Assembly: GCA_963977125.1 (NCBI GenBank)
Contig: CAXBNJ010000002.1
Location: 62,001 to 126,000 of the forward strand
From: UBA2705 sp963977125
Lineage (GTDB): Bacteria; Pseudomonadota; Alphaproteobacteria; Micavibrionales; Micavibrionaceae
Reading direction: 5' to 3'
DNA length: 64,000 bases
The notes under the pieces were generated by a model that worked only from the letters and a program-made list of their open reading frames with translations, did no database searches and was not told where the DNA came from. The first letter of the stretch is position 1. Every line of letters begins with the position of its first letter. The translations under genes were made by a program, and so were the position numbers. Shown piece after piece: positions 1 through 7,227 of this stretch.

Positions 1-39
1 TTCGTGCATAGTGAGCACATAAATAGCCGCGCAAAACAC

Positions 40-68
40 TTGACATAACAAGCCTGCTTGCTTAAGGT
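40..68 (+). promoter_or_regulatory. candidate sigma70-type promoter for the ankyrin island
   Basis: A perfect TTGACA (-35) at 40-45 is followed after 17 bp by TAAGGT, a poor -10 with 3 of 6 consensus bases. It lies 70 bp upstream of the first ankyrin gene. An 18-codon reading frame (79-135) lies between and may be a leader or chance. The -35 is convincing and the -10 is weak. Confidence 0.35.
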
Positions 69-137
69 GATTTTTCATATGAATAGCGACTCTGTTCATA
101 ACGAAGAATCAAAAACTACGAAGAGAAAGCAATAGTC

Positions 138-797
138 ATGATTGGAGCTTTAGAAGAAGTAGAAGTAGAAACACCGAGAACTATATTTGATATTATCTAT
201 AGTGATAATGCACAAGAGCTCGAAGATTATTTAGCCGAAAGCCCAGACAGCCTTGAAGCCACTTATGGCCGCTATAAAAGTACGCCATTGCTCTGGGCCG
301 TTTTGAATGACAAGCTACAATGCCTTAAAATTCTTATAAAAGCGGGCGCAGACCTAAATGCCCAAGATGCAGATTCAGACACCGCACTTATCTGCGCCTC
401 AAAAAAAGGGCTAAATAAAGGCATAAGCCTTCTACTCAAAGCCGATGCAGATACAACAATAGTTAACGCAGAGGGCAAAACAGCTGAACAATACGCAGAA
501 GCGAAGAGCACGAAGAACCTATTTATTAGGCACCATGCAGGCCAATTTATAAAAGAATCTGACACAATGGTCTCTATCATGAACTACGTGGATAGCTGCG
601 CTATGACCATAAAATCTATATATAACTTTGAAGCAGCAAACATTACAACACAAAGCAAAGATAATGATGGTCAAAGCTTATTCGTGCAGGAATTTAATCT
701 ACGATCACCGCAAAAACAGCTTATACAGGCCGCTCAATTCTTAAAACAGCAAGAAAACGGTGATTTATGCGGGTTCAAACTGCCGACTATTATTTAG
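138..797 (+). CDS. ankyrin-repeat protein with a novel C-terminal domain (paralog 1)
   Basis: This 219-residue protein has no signal peptide or membrane segment. Two ankyrin repeats are visible at about residues 49-80 and 82-113 (TPLLWAV..., AGADLNAQD). Ankyrin repeats are protein-binding scaffolds, and in host-associated bacteria many are exported effectors. Residues 136-216 form a separate domain shared with the next gene (818) and, more distantly, with the gene at 2352: an xIKExDxxVSI strand, YNFxA, and a terminal QAAxFLKQ helix. The 22-bp spacing to the next gene suggests co-transcription. The start follows a purine-rich AAGAGAAAG. Family and fold are clear; the target and any export are not visible. 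Confidence 0.85.
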   Translation: MIGALEEVEVETPRTIFDIIYSDNAQELEDYLAESPDSLEATYGRYKSTPLLWAVLNDKLQCLKILIKAGADLNAQDADSDTALICASKKGLNKGISLLLKADADTTIVNAEGKTAEQYAEAKSTKNLFIRHHAGQFIKESDTMVSIMNYVDSCAMTIKSIYNFEAANITTQSKDNDGQSLFVQEFNLRSPQKQLIQAAQFLKQQENGDLCGFKLPTII

Positions 798-818
798 ATA
801 AACAAGAAAGCATAAACT

Positions 819-1673
819 ATGTTCGGTAAAAATAAGATATTTAAGATCATCGCAAAAGCTACGCTCGAAGAATTAGAGAAATATATCGAGGCACATCCTG
901 AAACGCTTGAATTGCAATTTTCGAAGAAGCATGATTTAGCAACGCCATTACTCTATGCCATAAGCCTCGGTAAAGCGGATAAAATGCAGGCTCTGATTGA
1001 CGCTGGCGCCAATATAGATGCAGTAAATGCCCATGGCTGGAAAGCCATTCATCTCGCTGCCGGGAAAAGCGATGATAAATGCCTAACAGTCATGCTTGAC
1101 GCAGGCGCTGATATCAACGCCCTTACAACGGGTACCAATCGTACCGCGCTGAGTATCGCGGCTTCACGCAGATACGGCCCTGGCGTAACGACGCTCATTA
1201 ATAATGGAGCAGATCTTAATACGCAGGATAGAGATGGTTGGACTGCGCTACACTACGCAACCTATGCTGATAATGAGCTATACGTCGAACAATTACTTAA
1301 AGCGGGCATTGATCCCACAATAATAAGCAATGATGGACGCACGGCAAATCAAGTTCACACAACCGACGCCATTAAAGATTTGATAAAAGCGGCAATCGTC
1401 AAAAAAAATGCCCCGCCAGCAGGCGTATTCATCAAAGAAGGCGATTACCTTGTCTCAATCACAGAAATCGCGCCCGCATGCGACATAAACGAAACAGTCT
1501 TATATAATTTCGATGCCAAAACGGTTTCGTATAGAGATAATAACAAAAAAAGCCCAACTTTACGCCTGAGCTTTGAGGGCGCAATAAGTAAAACACAATT
1601 AAAATCCGCCGCTGATTTCCTCAAGCAACATGACGGTGATGTTCGTGGATTTAAATTGTCGCCAATTCAATAA
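819..1673 (+). CDS. ankyrin-repeat protein with a novel C-terminal domain (paralog 2)
   Basis: This 284-residue paralog of the preceding gene carries about four ankyrin repeats (residues 41-70, 74-104, 108-137 and 141-170), with typical AGANIDAVN, AGADIN and GWTALHYA signatures. Its first 40 residues also resemble the neighbour (xELEKYIEAHPETLE), so the pair probably arose by tandem duplication followed by repeat gain or loss. The C-terminal domain at 203-281 matches paralog 1, including YNFDAKTV, AADFLKQ and GFKL. There is no signal peptide. A protein-interaction role is inferred; the partner is unknown and an effector role is speculative. Confidence 0.87.
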   Translation: MFGKNKIFKIIAKATLEELEKYIEAHPETLELQFSKKHDLATPLLYAISLGKADKMQALIDAGANIDAVNAHGWKAIHLAAGKSDDKCLTVMLDAGADINALTTGTNRTALSIAASRRYGPGVTTLINNGADLNTQDRDGWTALHYATYADNELYVEQLLKAGIDPTIISNDGRTANQVHTTDAIKDLIKAAIVKKNAPPAGVFIKEGDYLVSITEIAPACDINETVLYNFDAKTVSYRDNNKKSPTLRLSFEGAISKTQLKSAADFLKQHDGDVRGFKLSPIQ

Positions 1674-1692
1674 AAATGATGAGAGTATAGAG

Positions 1693-2247
1693 ATGAACAA
1701 TAAGACAGTTATTCTATGCAGCCTTGTCGCGGCACTTGTGATGAGTGCCCCCGCATTCGCGCAAGAACAAAAGCAGGACAAATCACCCGCTTTTGAACTC
1801 TCATCCCTAGGGTTAAAGCCAAAAGACACAAATCGTGATCATATCTTTGATCTCTTAAGCGCTAAAGTTACAATTAAAACGTTATGTACGGGGCAGTATA
1901 TGTTACGTGCTGCTTTAGAAAGCACAGACGGTCAGACTATAATATCGACAAGCCCGGCTTTTGAATACGCCTCCCCTATTCAAGATCCTAGCCTTTCCTT
2001 TACCGCAAAACCTGAAAACCAGCCCCACTCTATAAAAGTGAACTTCTCTGGTGAGCAAATACGCCGTGCAGGCATTAATGGCCCCTATGTGCTAAAGCTT
2101 CAAAATATAGGGCGGTTAGAGTGCGCTGACACTATTGATCCACATCAAGATGTCCGTATAACGGGCAATGAATTTAAAGCTCAAAATTTTGGCGAAAATT
2201 GCGGTATGGGTGAAGATGCACGGCCTTGTAAAGATGTCTATAAATAA
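1693..2247 (+). CDS. small exported protein of unknown function
   Basis: The product has 184 residues. The ATG at 1693 is chosen because it opens a classic Sec signal peptide (MNNKTVILCSLVAALVMSA, then PAFAQ with AxA cleavage near residue 24). The frame is open 63 bp further upstream, but that extension would overlap the end of the preceding gene and bury the signal. The mature protein is hydrophilic and contains cysteines in the middle and at the C-terminus (CGMGEDARPC). It lies between ankyrin genes on the same strand, so it may be co-expressed with them, but it shows no ankyrin repeat. I do not recognise a family. Confidence 0.75.
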   Translation: MNNKTVILCSLVAALVMSAPAFAQEQKQDKSPAFELSSLGLKPKDTNRDHIFDLLSAKVTIKTLCTGQYMLRAALESTDGQTIISTSPAFEYASPIQDPSLSFTAKPENQPHSIKVNFSGEQIRRAGINGPYVLKLQNIGRLECADTIDPHQDVRITGNEFKAQNFGENCGMGEDARPCKDVYK

Positions 2248-2280
2248 ACGACGATCAAGTCGCGACGTTATGAAAAAGCA

Positions 2281-2308
2281 TTGACAGTCCTTGCAAAATA
2301 TGTAAATT
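2281..2308 (+). promoter_or_regulatory. candidate sigma70-type promoter for the CaaX ankyrin gene
   Basis: TTGACA at 2281-2286, a 16-bp spacer, then TAAATT at 2303-2308, 43 bp before the start codon at 2352. The -35 is perfect and the -10 matches 4 of 6. This suggests the third ankyrin gene can be transcribed separately from the two upstream. Confidence 0.45.
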
Positions 2309-2351
2309 AGACATCGTAACTTTAAATCAAAATAAAACATAGGTAAGCGAA

Positions 2352-3137
2352 ATGGTGCTCAGCATGTTCTCCAAAAAAAATGAAATAAAAGAAGTGTCAA
2401 AGCCACGTGAATATGACATGGAGAATATTTGGGACTTTATTGATTTTGGCCTAAAAGAAAAAGCTGAGGATCTTGCCGAGGCCTTATCTCACTTTTTTGA
2501 TAAACATCCAGACCAGATCAACGCAGTAAACAGCTCTCAGCAGACACCTTTGCTAAGACTGATGTGTTCAGGCATGGAATATAAAATAAGAGAAAACAGC
2601 CTAGATATTCTCGATGTGCTCATTTCACGCGGCGCAAACCTTGACGCTGTTGATAATTACAACAAGACATCTTTGATGCACTTAATCAACAATAAAAACT
2701 ATAAAGAAGCCAGCTTATTGCTTAAAAATGGCGCAAATGATCAACTTGAAAGCAAAGATGGCTATAAGGTCGACCGATATGTACAAGACGAAAAGGGCTA
2801 TGAATGCCTCATGCGCGGAAGATCAGGACGGCTAACCGTTATATCGGATGAAGTCGTAGAGGTTACAGACTTTACCGCGAATATTAAAGAACAGCTGCGT
2901 ACCGTTTTTAACGTTGCTGCAGAAACGGTCACTGAAATGTACGGCCAGCGCGAGTACTGGAATAGCTCACGCGATAAGTGGAAAATTCTGCGCACAGACC
3001 GTTTCTCTGAGTTCGGTGAAGATTACCCCCCACGCCTTATACAGGCTATAGAGCTCATAAAACAAAGACAGCAAGAGCAGCCCAATACAACAATAGCGCT
3101 TAACAATAATAAGAAGAAGAATTGTATAATTTCTTAA
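2352..3137 (+). CDS. ankyrin-repeat protein ending in a CaaX prenylation box
   Basis: The product has 261 residues. Ankyrin-like repeats occupy about 61-135 (QTPLLRL, SRGANLDAVDNYNKTSLMHL, LLLKNGAND). A divergent copy of the C-terminal domain found in the two upstream ankyrin proteins spans about 160-240 (VFNVAAETV, LIQAIELIKQ). The last residues are NNNKKKNCIIS: a Lys cluster (254-256) followed by Cys258-Ile-Ile-Ser, a textbook CaaX box, read directly from codons before the TAA. CaaX is known in some bacterial effectors such as Legionella AnkB, where host enzymes add the lipid. Start 2352 has AGG 8 bp upstream; an in-frame ATG at 2364 is possible. Export into a eukaryotic host is inferred. 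Confidence 0.82.
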   Translation: MVLSMFSKKNEIKEVSKPREYDMENIWDFIDFGLKEKAEDLAEALSHFFDKHPDQINAVNSSQQTPLLRLMCSGMEYKIRENSLDILDVLISRGANLDAVDNYNKTSLMHLINNKNYKEASLLLKNGANDQLESKDGYKVDRYVQDEKGYECLMRGRSGRLTVISDEVVEVTDFTANIKEQLRTVFNVAAETVTEMYGQREYWNSSRDKWKILRTDRFSEFGEDYPPRLIQAIELIKQRQQEQPNTTIALNNNKKKNCIIS

Positions 3138-3171
3138 AGGCTCAGGCTCATATAAAGCCCCCGCTACAGTT

Positions 3172-4422
3172 TTATAGCTCTAATCCAACGAGCGCCTTGG
3201 CATAGTCTTCTGGTTTGAAAGGCTGTAAGTCTTCAACCGTTTCACCCACGCCAATCGCATAGACAGGCAAGCCAAATTGTTCAGCCAGCGCAACGACCAC
3301 GCCACCTTTCGCAGAGCCATCAAGCTTCGTGACAATCAAACCCGTAACATTAACCAAAGATTTAAAGGTCTCCACTTGAGTGATCGCATTTTGACCTGTG
3401 GTGGAATCGAGAACCAACAGCACTTCATGGGGCAAGTTCTCATCATGTTTTTTTAGCACGCGGATAATCTTTTCAAGCTCCGCCATTAAATGCTGCTTAT
3501 TATGCAGACGGCCCGCAGTATCAATCATCAGAATATCCGCGCCCTCATCCATTGATTTTTGATAAGATTCAAACGCGACCGCAGCGGCATCTGCGCCTTG
3601 GTCTTTAGAGACAAAAACACTATCTGTGCGCTCGGCCCATATTTGCAATTGTTCTACGGCTGCGGCGCGGAACGTATCCGCTGCGCCCAGCGCGACTTTT
3701 TTACCCGCTTTAAAATGCATTTGATGCGCAAGCTTACCAATTGTTGTGGTTTTACCAACGCCGTTAACGCCGCAAACAAGAATCACACGTGGTGATTTCT
3801 TACCCTGTATATTGGTGGTTTCTGGCGCTTTCATTTCAAGCCCACGTGCGCAAGGTTTCAAAATCGCCGTAATTTTATCCGCGAGATATTCTTTGATTTC
3901 TTGCTCGGTAATATCTTTACCAAAACGATCGCTCTCAAGCTCACCGACAAGGCGCGCCGCAAGCGCGGGGCCCAGATCGGCTGTAATCAAAATATCTTCA
4001 AGCGCTTCGAGGGTTTCATGGTCGAGTTTTTTCTTCGAAATTAAATCACCAAGCCCCTGACCAATTTTTTGTGATGATTTAGATAGGCCGCCGCTTAAAC
4101 GTGAAATCCAGCCCGTTTTTTCAGCTTCATCTTCACTTTCAGCTTCATCACCCAGCGCGTCTAAACTTTTATAAGCCTCAACAAGTATCGGCGTCTCTTC
4201 TGGCGCTTCCACCTCTATATTTTCTGGTATTTCTTCTGCCTCTTCTTCTGGCGCAGTACTCATCTCTTCAGCTAGCTCGGCGGCGGTGTCGGCGATAACC
4301 TCAACAGCAGCCTCAACGGCATCAATAGTTTCTTCAACAGCCTCCACGACCTCACCTTGCGGCAAAGGCGCATCATTAATGCTCGTTTCTTCTGTCTTTT
4401 TCTTTTTTCGCCAGAAAGCCAT
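3172..4422 (-). CDS. ftsY: signal recognition particle receptor FtsY
   Basis: This GTPase docks SRP-bound ribosomes at the inner membrane. The 416-residue protein has a Glu/Ala-rich acidic A region (about 10-105) followed by the NG domain. All G motifs are intact: GVNGVGKTT (218-226), DTFRAAA (249-255), DTAGRL (301-306), TKLDGSAKGG (365-374) and GVGETVEDL (391-399). It lies 51 bp downstream of mtaB on the same strand, the usual alphaproteobacterial dapF-mtaB-ftsY order, while its partner ffh lies divergently at 7.2 kb. A GAGG motif precedes the start. Length and motifs are typical for the family. Confidence 0.97.
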   Translation of the reverse strand: MAFWRKKKKTEETSINDAPLPQGEVVEAVEETIDAVEAAVEVIADTAAELAEEMSTAPEEEAEEIPENIEVEAPEETPILVEAYKSLDALGDEAESEDEAEKTGWISRLSGGLSKSSQKIGQGLGDLISKKKLDHETLEALEDILITADLGPALAARLVGELESDRFGKDITEQEIKEYLADKITAILKPCARGLEMKAPETTNIQGKKSPRVILVCGVNGVGKTTTIGKLAHQMHFKAGKKVALGAADTFRAAAVEQLQIWAERTDSVFVSKDQGADAAAVAFESYQKSMDEGADILMIDTAGRLHNKQHLMAELEKIIRVLKKHDENLPHEVLLVLDSTTGQNAITQVETFKSLVNVTGLIVTKLDGSAKGGVVVALAEQFGLPVYAIGVGETVEDLQPFKPEDYAKALVGLEL

Positions 4423-4473
4423 GGTTTAAGCCTCTTCTATATCGTCGGGTCGATTAAGCTTTGTCTTGCGTCT

Positions 4474-5730
4474 TTACGCTTCGATAACTTGACCAACCAA
4501 CATGTTATTCTCAATCATTGCACCAATTTGTACAAAAGCGAGTGTACCTTGTTCTAATTCTTTATCAAGCTTAACAGGCGCAAAATGCTCTGTGCGGCCA
4601 ATACCACCCGCTTCGACAATAATTTGACGGCGGGAGTTTAAATGCTTGGTTAAAAACTCTGTAACCTTACGCTCCCCCATTTTGCGCAATATAGCGGCGC
4701 GCTCTTTGCGTAATTTATGATCGACTTGCGGCATTTTTGCCGCGGGCGTACCGTCGCGCTCTGAGTATGGGAAGACATGCAAGAATGTTAAATCGCATTC
4801 ATCAACGATTCTAACGGTATTTTCAAACATCTCATCAGTCTCCGTAGGGAAACCAGCAATAATATCCGCGCCAAAGACAATATCAGGGCGCAAATCACGG
4901 GCGCGCTTAGCCATAGCAATCGCATCATCACGAAGATGGCGGCGCTTCATGCGTTTGAGCACCATATCATCGCCCGCTTGTAAGCTCATATGCAGATGCG
5001 GCATTAAACGTGGCTCTTCACCAATTAAGCGCCAGAGGTCATCATCAATCTCTACGGGGTCTAGTGACGAAAGGCGCAGGCGTTTTAAATCAGGCACTAA
5101 AGCCAATACCCGTCTAATCATTTGCCCCAGCGCTGGTTTGCCCGGCAGGTCAGCGCCATAGGAGGTTACATCAACCCCCGTAAAGACGATCTCATTATAA
5201 CCGCTCTCGACTAATTTCTGTGTCTGTTCCGCTATGACGCCAATCGGCACAGAACGTGAATTACCACGGCCATAAGGGATAATACAAAAGGTACAGCGAT
5301 GATCACAGCCATTTTGCACTTGGATAAACGCACGAGCGCGCCCTTCAAAGCCTTCTATCAGATGCGAAGCGGTCTCTGTCACGGACATGATGTCATTAAC
5401 CTGAACCTTCTCACCGCCCTCAGTCCCCCAGCTCTCCGCTTTGAGCTTTTGGTCATTACCAATAACCTTATCAACCTCCACCATAGCGCCAAACCCTTCA
5501 GGGTCAATTTGCGCAGCGCAGCCTGTAACGATAATTTGTGCATCAGGGTTCTTACGGCGCGCTTTACGGATGGCTTGGCGCGCTTGGCGCTCGGCTTCCT
5601 TGGTCACCGCGCAGGTGTTAAAGATAATAACATCTTCCATCTTCGCGTTTTGCGCATGGGCGCGCATCACTTCACTTTCGTAAGTGTTCAGACGGCAGCC
5701 GAAGGTAACTATTTCTGGTGCTTTAGACAT
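4474..5730 (-). CDS. mtaB: tRNA (N6-threonylcarbamoyladenosine(37)-C2)-methylthiotransferase MtaB
   Basis: This radical-SAM enzyme of 418 residues adds the methylthio group to t6A37 of tRNAs. The N-terminal UPF0004 domain has its three cluster cysteines (C12, C40, C71), and the radical SAM motif CxxxCxxC lies at C142, C146 and C149 (GCDHRCTFCI). A TRAM-like region occupies the last 60 or so residues. MiaB and RimO are relatives, but the start SKAPEIVTFGCRLNTYES and the adjacency to ftsY favour MtaB. The Shine-Dalgarno sequence is weak. Confidence 0.93.
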   Translation of the reverse strand: MSKAPEIVTFGCRLNTYESEVMRAHAQNAKMEDVIIFNTCAVTKEAERQARQAIRKARRKNPDAQIIVTGCAAQIDPEGFGAMVEVDKVIGNDQKLKAESWGTEGGEKVQVNDIMSVTETASHLIEGFEGRARAFIQVQNGCDHRCTFCIIPYGRGNSRSVPIGVIAEQTQKLVESGYNEIVFTGVDVTSYGADLPGKPALGQMIRRVLALVPDLKRLRLSSLDPVEIDDDLWRLIGEEPRLMPHLHMSLQAGDDMVLKRMKRRHLRDDAIAMAKRARDLRPDIVFGADIIAGFPTETDEMFENTVRIVDECDLTFLHVFPYSERDGTPAAKMPQVDHKLRKERAAILRKMGERKVTEFLTKHLNSRRQIIVEAGGIGRTEHFAPVKLDKELEQGTLAFVQIGAMIENNMLVGQVIEA

Positions 5731-5776
5731 GGCTAGGTTTATGACATATTCAGGGCAAAAAAGGCAAGAAAATTAG

Positions 5777-6100
5777 TTAATTTCGCTCAAGTCGTGCAAA
5801 GGATATGGCGGCTTTCTCAAAATTATCTGCTCTGAGATCATAAATACTGGTCACAGATTGGTGTTTACTGGGGTAGTGCAATACATTAAATTTTGACAGC
5901 AAGAAGCCGGCATCCTGAATCTGCTCATCCGTAAGCCTACCTTGTAGAACAAAATCTTCCGAACGACTAACGGTTCCAGTTTTAAAATAATTCACCACGA
6001 CCATATGCGTTATATCAGAGCCAATAGCGTTATTTTTAAGCCAATTAAACTCTCTCTGCAAATCCAGTTCAGAATAGTGTTCTGTAACAAAAATGGCCAT
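5777..6100 (-). CDS. small hypothetical protein
   Basis: This 107-residue protein has no signal peptide and no recognised family. It begins MAIFVTEHYSELDLQ, after a GGGGG tract and GAG just upstream, and it has a predicted promoter at 6133-6161. It sits inside the otherwise conserved dapF-mtaB-ftsY block, between dapF and mtaB, so it is probably a lineage-specific insertion. The mixed alpha/beta-looking composition gives no functional hint. Confidence 0.6.
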   Translation of the reverse strand: MAIFVTEHYSELDLQREFNWLKNNAIGSDITHMVVVNYFKTGTVSRSEDFVLQGRLTDEQIQDAGFLLSKFNVLHYPSKHQSVTSIYDLRADNFEKAAISFARLERN

Positions 6101-6132
6101 CTCACCCCCGTATAATTATGAAATATAAACTT

Positions 6133-6161
6133 AACATATAAAATATGATATGCTAAGTCAA
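6133..6161 (-). promoter_or_regulatory. candidate sigma70-type promoter
   Basis: On the minus strand, TTGACT (6156-6161) is followed after exactly 17 bp by TATGTT (6133-6138). It lies 33 bp upstream of the 107-residue gene that starts at 6100, and overlaps the stop codon of the 23-codon reading frame at 6153-6224. Confidence 0.4.
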
Positions 6162-6224
6162 CTTTTTTAATAAGCCTAATAACATGGCTAAGACAGCCGT
6201 AAGGCATAAGATCACACGCCACAT
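6153..6224 (-). CDS. candidate 23-residue hydrophobic membrane peptide
   Basis: A short reading frame begins 34 bp after the dapF stop, on the same strand. It encodes MWRVILCLTAVLAMLLGLLK plus KLT: one continuous hydrophobic helix flanked by Arg at the N-terminus and Lys-Lys at the C-terminus. An AGGGG Shine-Dalgarno lies 8 bp before the ATG. Composition, ribosome site and placement resemble small single-pass membrane proteins, but a frame this short could arise by chance. Confidence 0.35.
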   Translation of the reverse strand: MWRVILCLTAVLAMLLGLLKKLT

Positions 6225-6257
6225 CGCAAAGCCCCTAAAAGCTGCGCCCCTGAACAT

Positions 6258-7067
6258 CTATAGCTTGCCTTCAAAAACATACTCCACAGGCCCACTCATA
6301 ATAATATGATCATCATCTTCGCGCCATTCTATGTGCAGCGCTCCACCATCAAGCTGTATATAAGCACTACGCGCGGACAAATCTTTTGATGCCGCAGCGA
6401 TCAGTGTCGCGCAAGCACCTGTACCGCAGGCCTCTGTTACACCTGTACCGCGCTCCCACACACGCATGCGAATATTTTGTGGGTCAATGATCTGTGCGAA
6501 TTCAACATTAATGCGCTCAGGGAACATATCATGAGTTTCAATGCGCGGGCCAATGGTTTCAAGCTTAACGCCCTCGACATCCTCAACAAAGAATACAGCA
6601 TGGGGATTACCGACATTGACGGTGAAGGGCTGGGTATAACCATCAACATCTATAGGGACTGACGCGCTATCACATTCATACGCCAGGGGTATCGCGTGCC
6701 AATCCAGTTTAGGGACGCCCATATCAACACTAATCCAACCCGCTTGCTTATCACTTACTCTACACTCCAGAAGTCCCGCATCGGTTTGGATGGTTACTGC
6801 CTCTTTGCCGCTTTCTTTAATCAGAATATCCGCCACGCAGCGCGTCATGTTACCGCATGCCCCAACGCGGCTGCCATCGCCATTATAGATATCCATTACG
6901 CACTCAGCTTTATCGGATATACGCAGCACAGCCATCTGGTCAAAGCCAATACCTGTCTTACGGTTCGATAAAGCGGGAATATCTAACTCAGGCAAAGCAG
7001 CCTTACGCGCATCAAATATTGCGAAGTCATTACCTAGGCCGTGCATTTTTATGAATTGAGTTGACAT
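6258..7067 (-). CDS. dapF: diaminopimelate epimerase
   Basis: This enzyme interconverts LL- and meso-diaminopimelate for lysine and peptidoglycan synthesis. The start at 7067 gives 269 residues beginning MSTQFIKMHGLGNDF, matching the family N-terminus, with AAGGA 11 bp upstream. The frame is open to a GTG at 7091, which is less likely. The two catalytic cysteines are present: C71 in VGACGNMTRC and C214 in TEACGTGACATL. The length is typical. It is followed by small genes and then mtaB and ftsY on the same strand. Confidence 0.95.
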   Translation of the reverse strand: MSTQFIKMHGLGNDFAIFDARKAALPELDIPALSNRKTGIGFDQMAVLRISDKAECVMDIYNGDGSRVGACGNMTRCVADILIKESGKEAVTIQTDAGLLECRVSDKQAGWISVDMGVPKLDWHAIPLAYECDSASVPIDVDGYTQPFTVNVGNPHAVFFVEDVEGVKLETIGPRIETHDMFPERINVEFAQIIDPQNIRMRVWERGTGVTEACGTGACATLIAAASKDLSARSAYIQLDGGALHIEWREDDDHIIMSGPVEYVFEGKL

Positions 7068-7227
7068 TATTCTATAAATCCTTATAAACACTCATTGCAC
7101 ATACCACACTTTCATAGCACCGCCATGAATCTGTGTCCATTGATTATCAAGGATACCCCGTAGTCGGCGACAATTCGCTCACTGTGGTTGTATTACTTAT
7201 GAGATACGATTATTTAGGAACGACAAT

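Noticed and set aside
79..135. 18-codon frame upstream of the first ankyrin gene
   Set aside because: Too short, with no clear ribosome site, and no evidence of conservation; it may be a leader but is not supported.
5299..5736. 145-codon plus-strand frame antisense to mtaB
   Set aside because: It lies entirely within the conserved mtaB gene on the other strand and shows no family features.
6010..6222. 70-codon minus-strand frame downstream of dapF
   Set aside because: It overlaps the 107-residue gene in another frame and begins with GTG inside the better-supported 23-codon frame.
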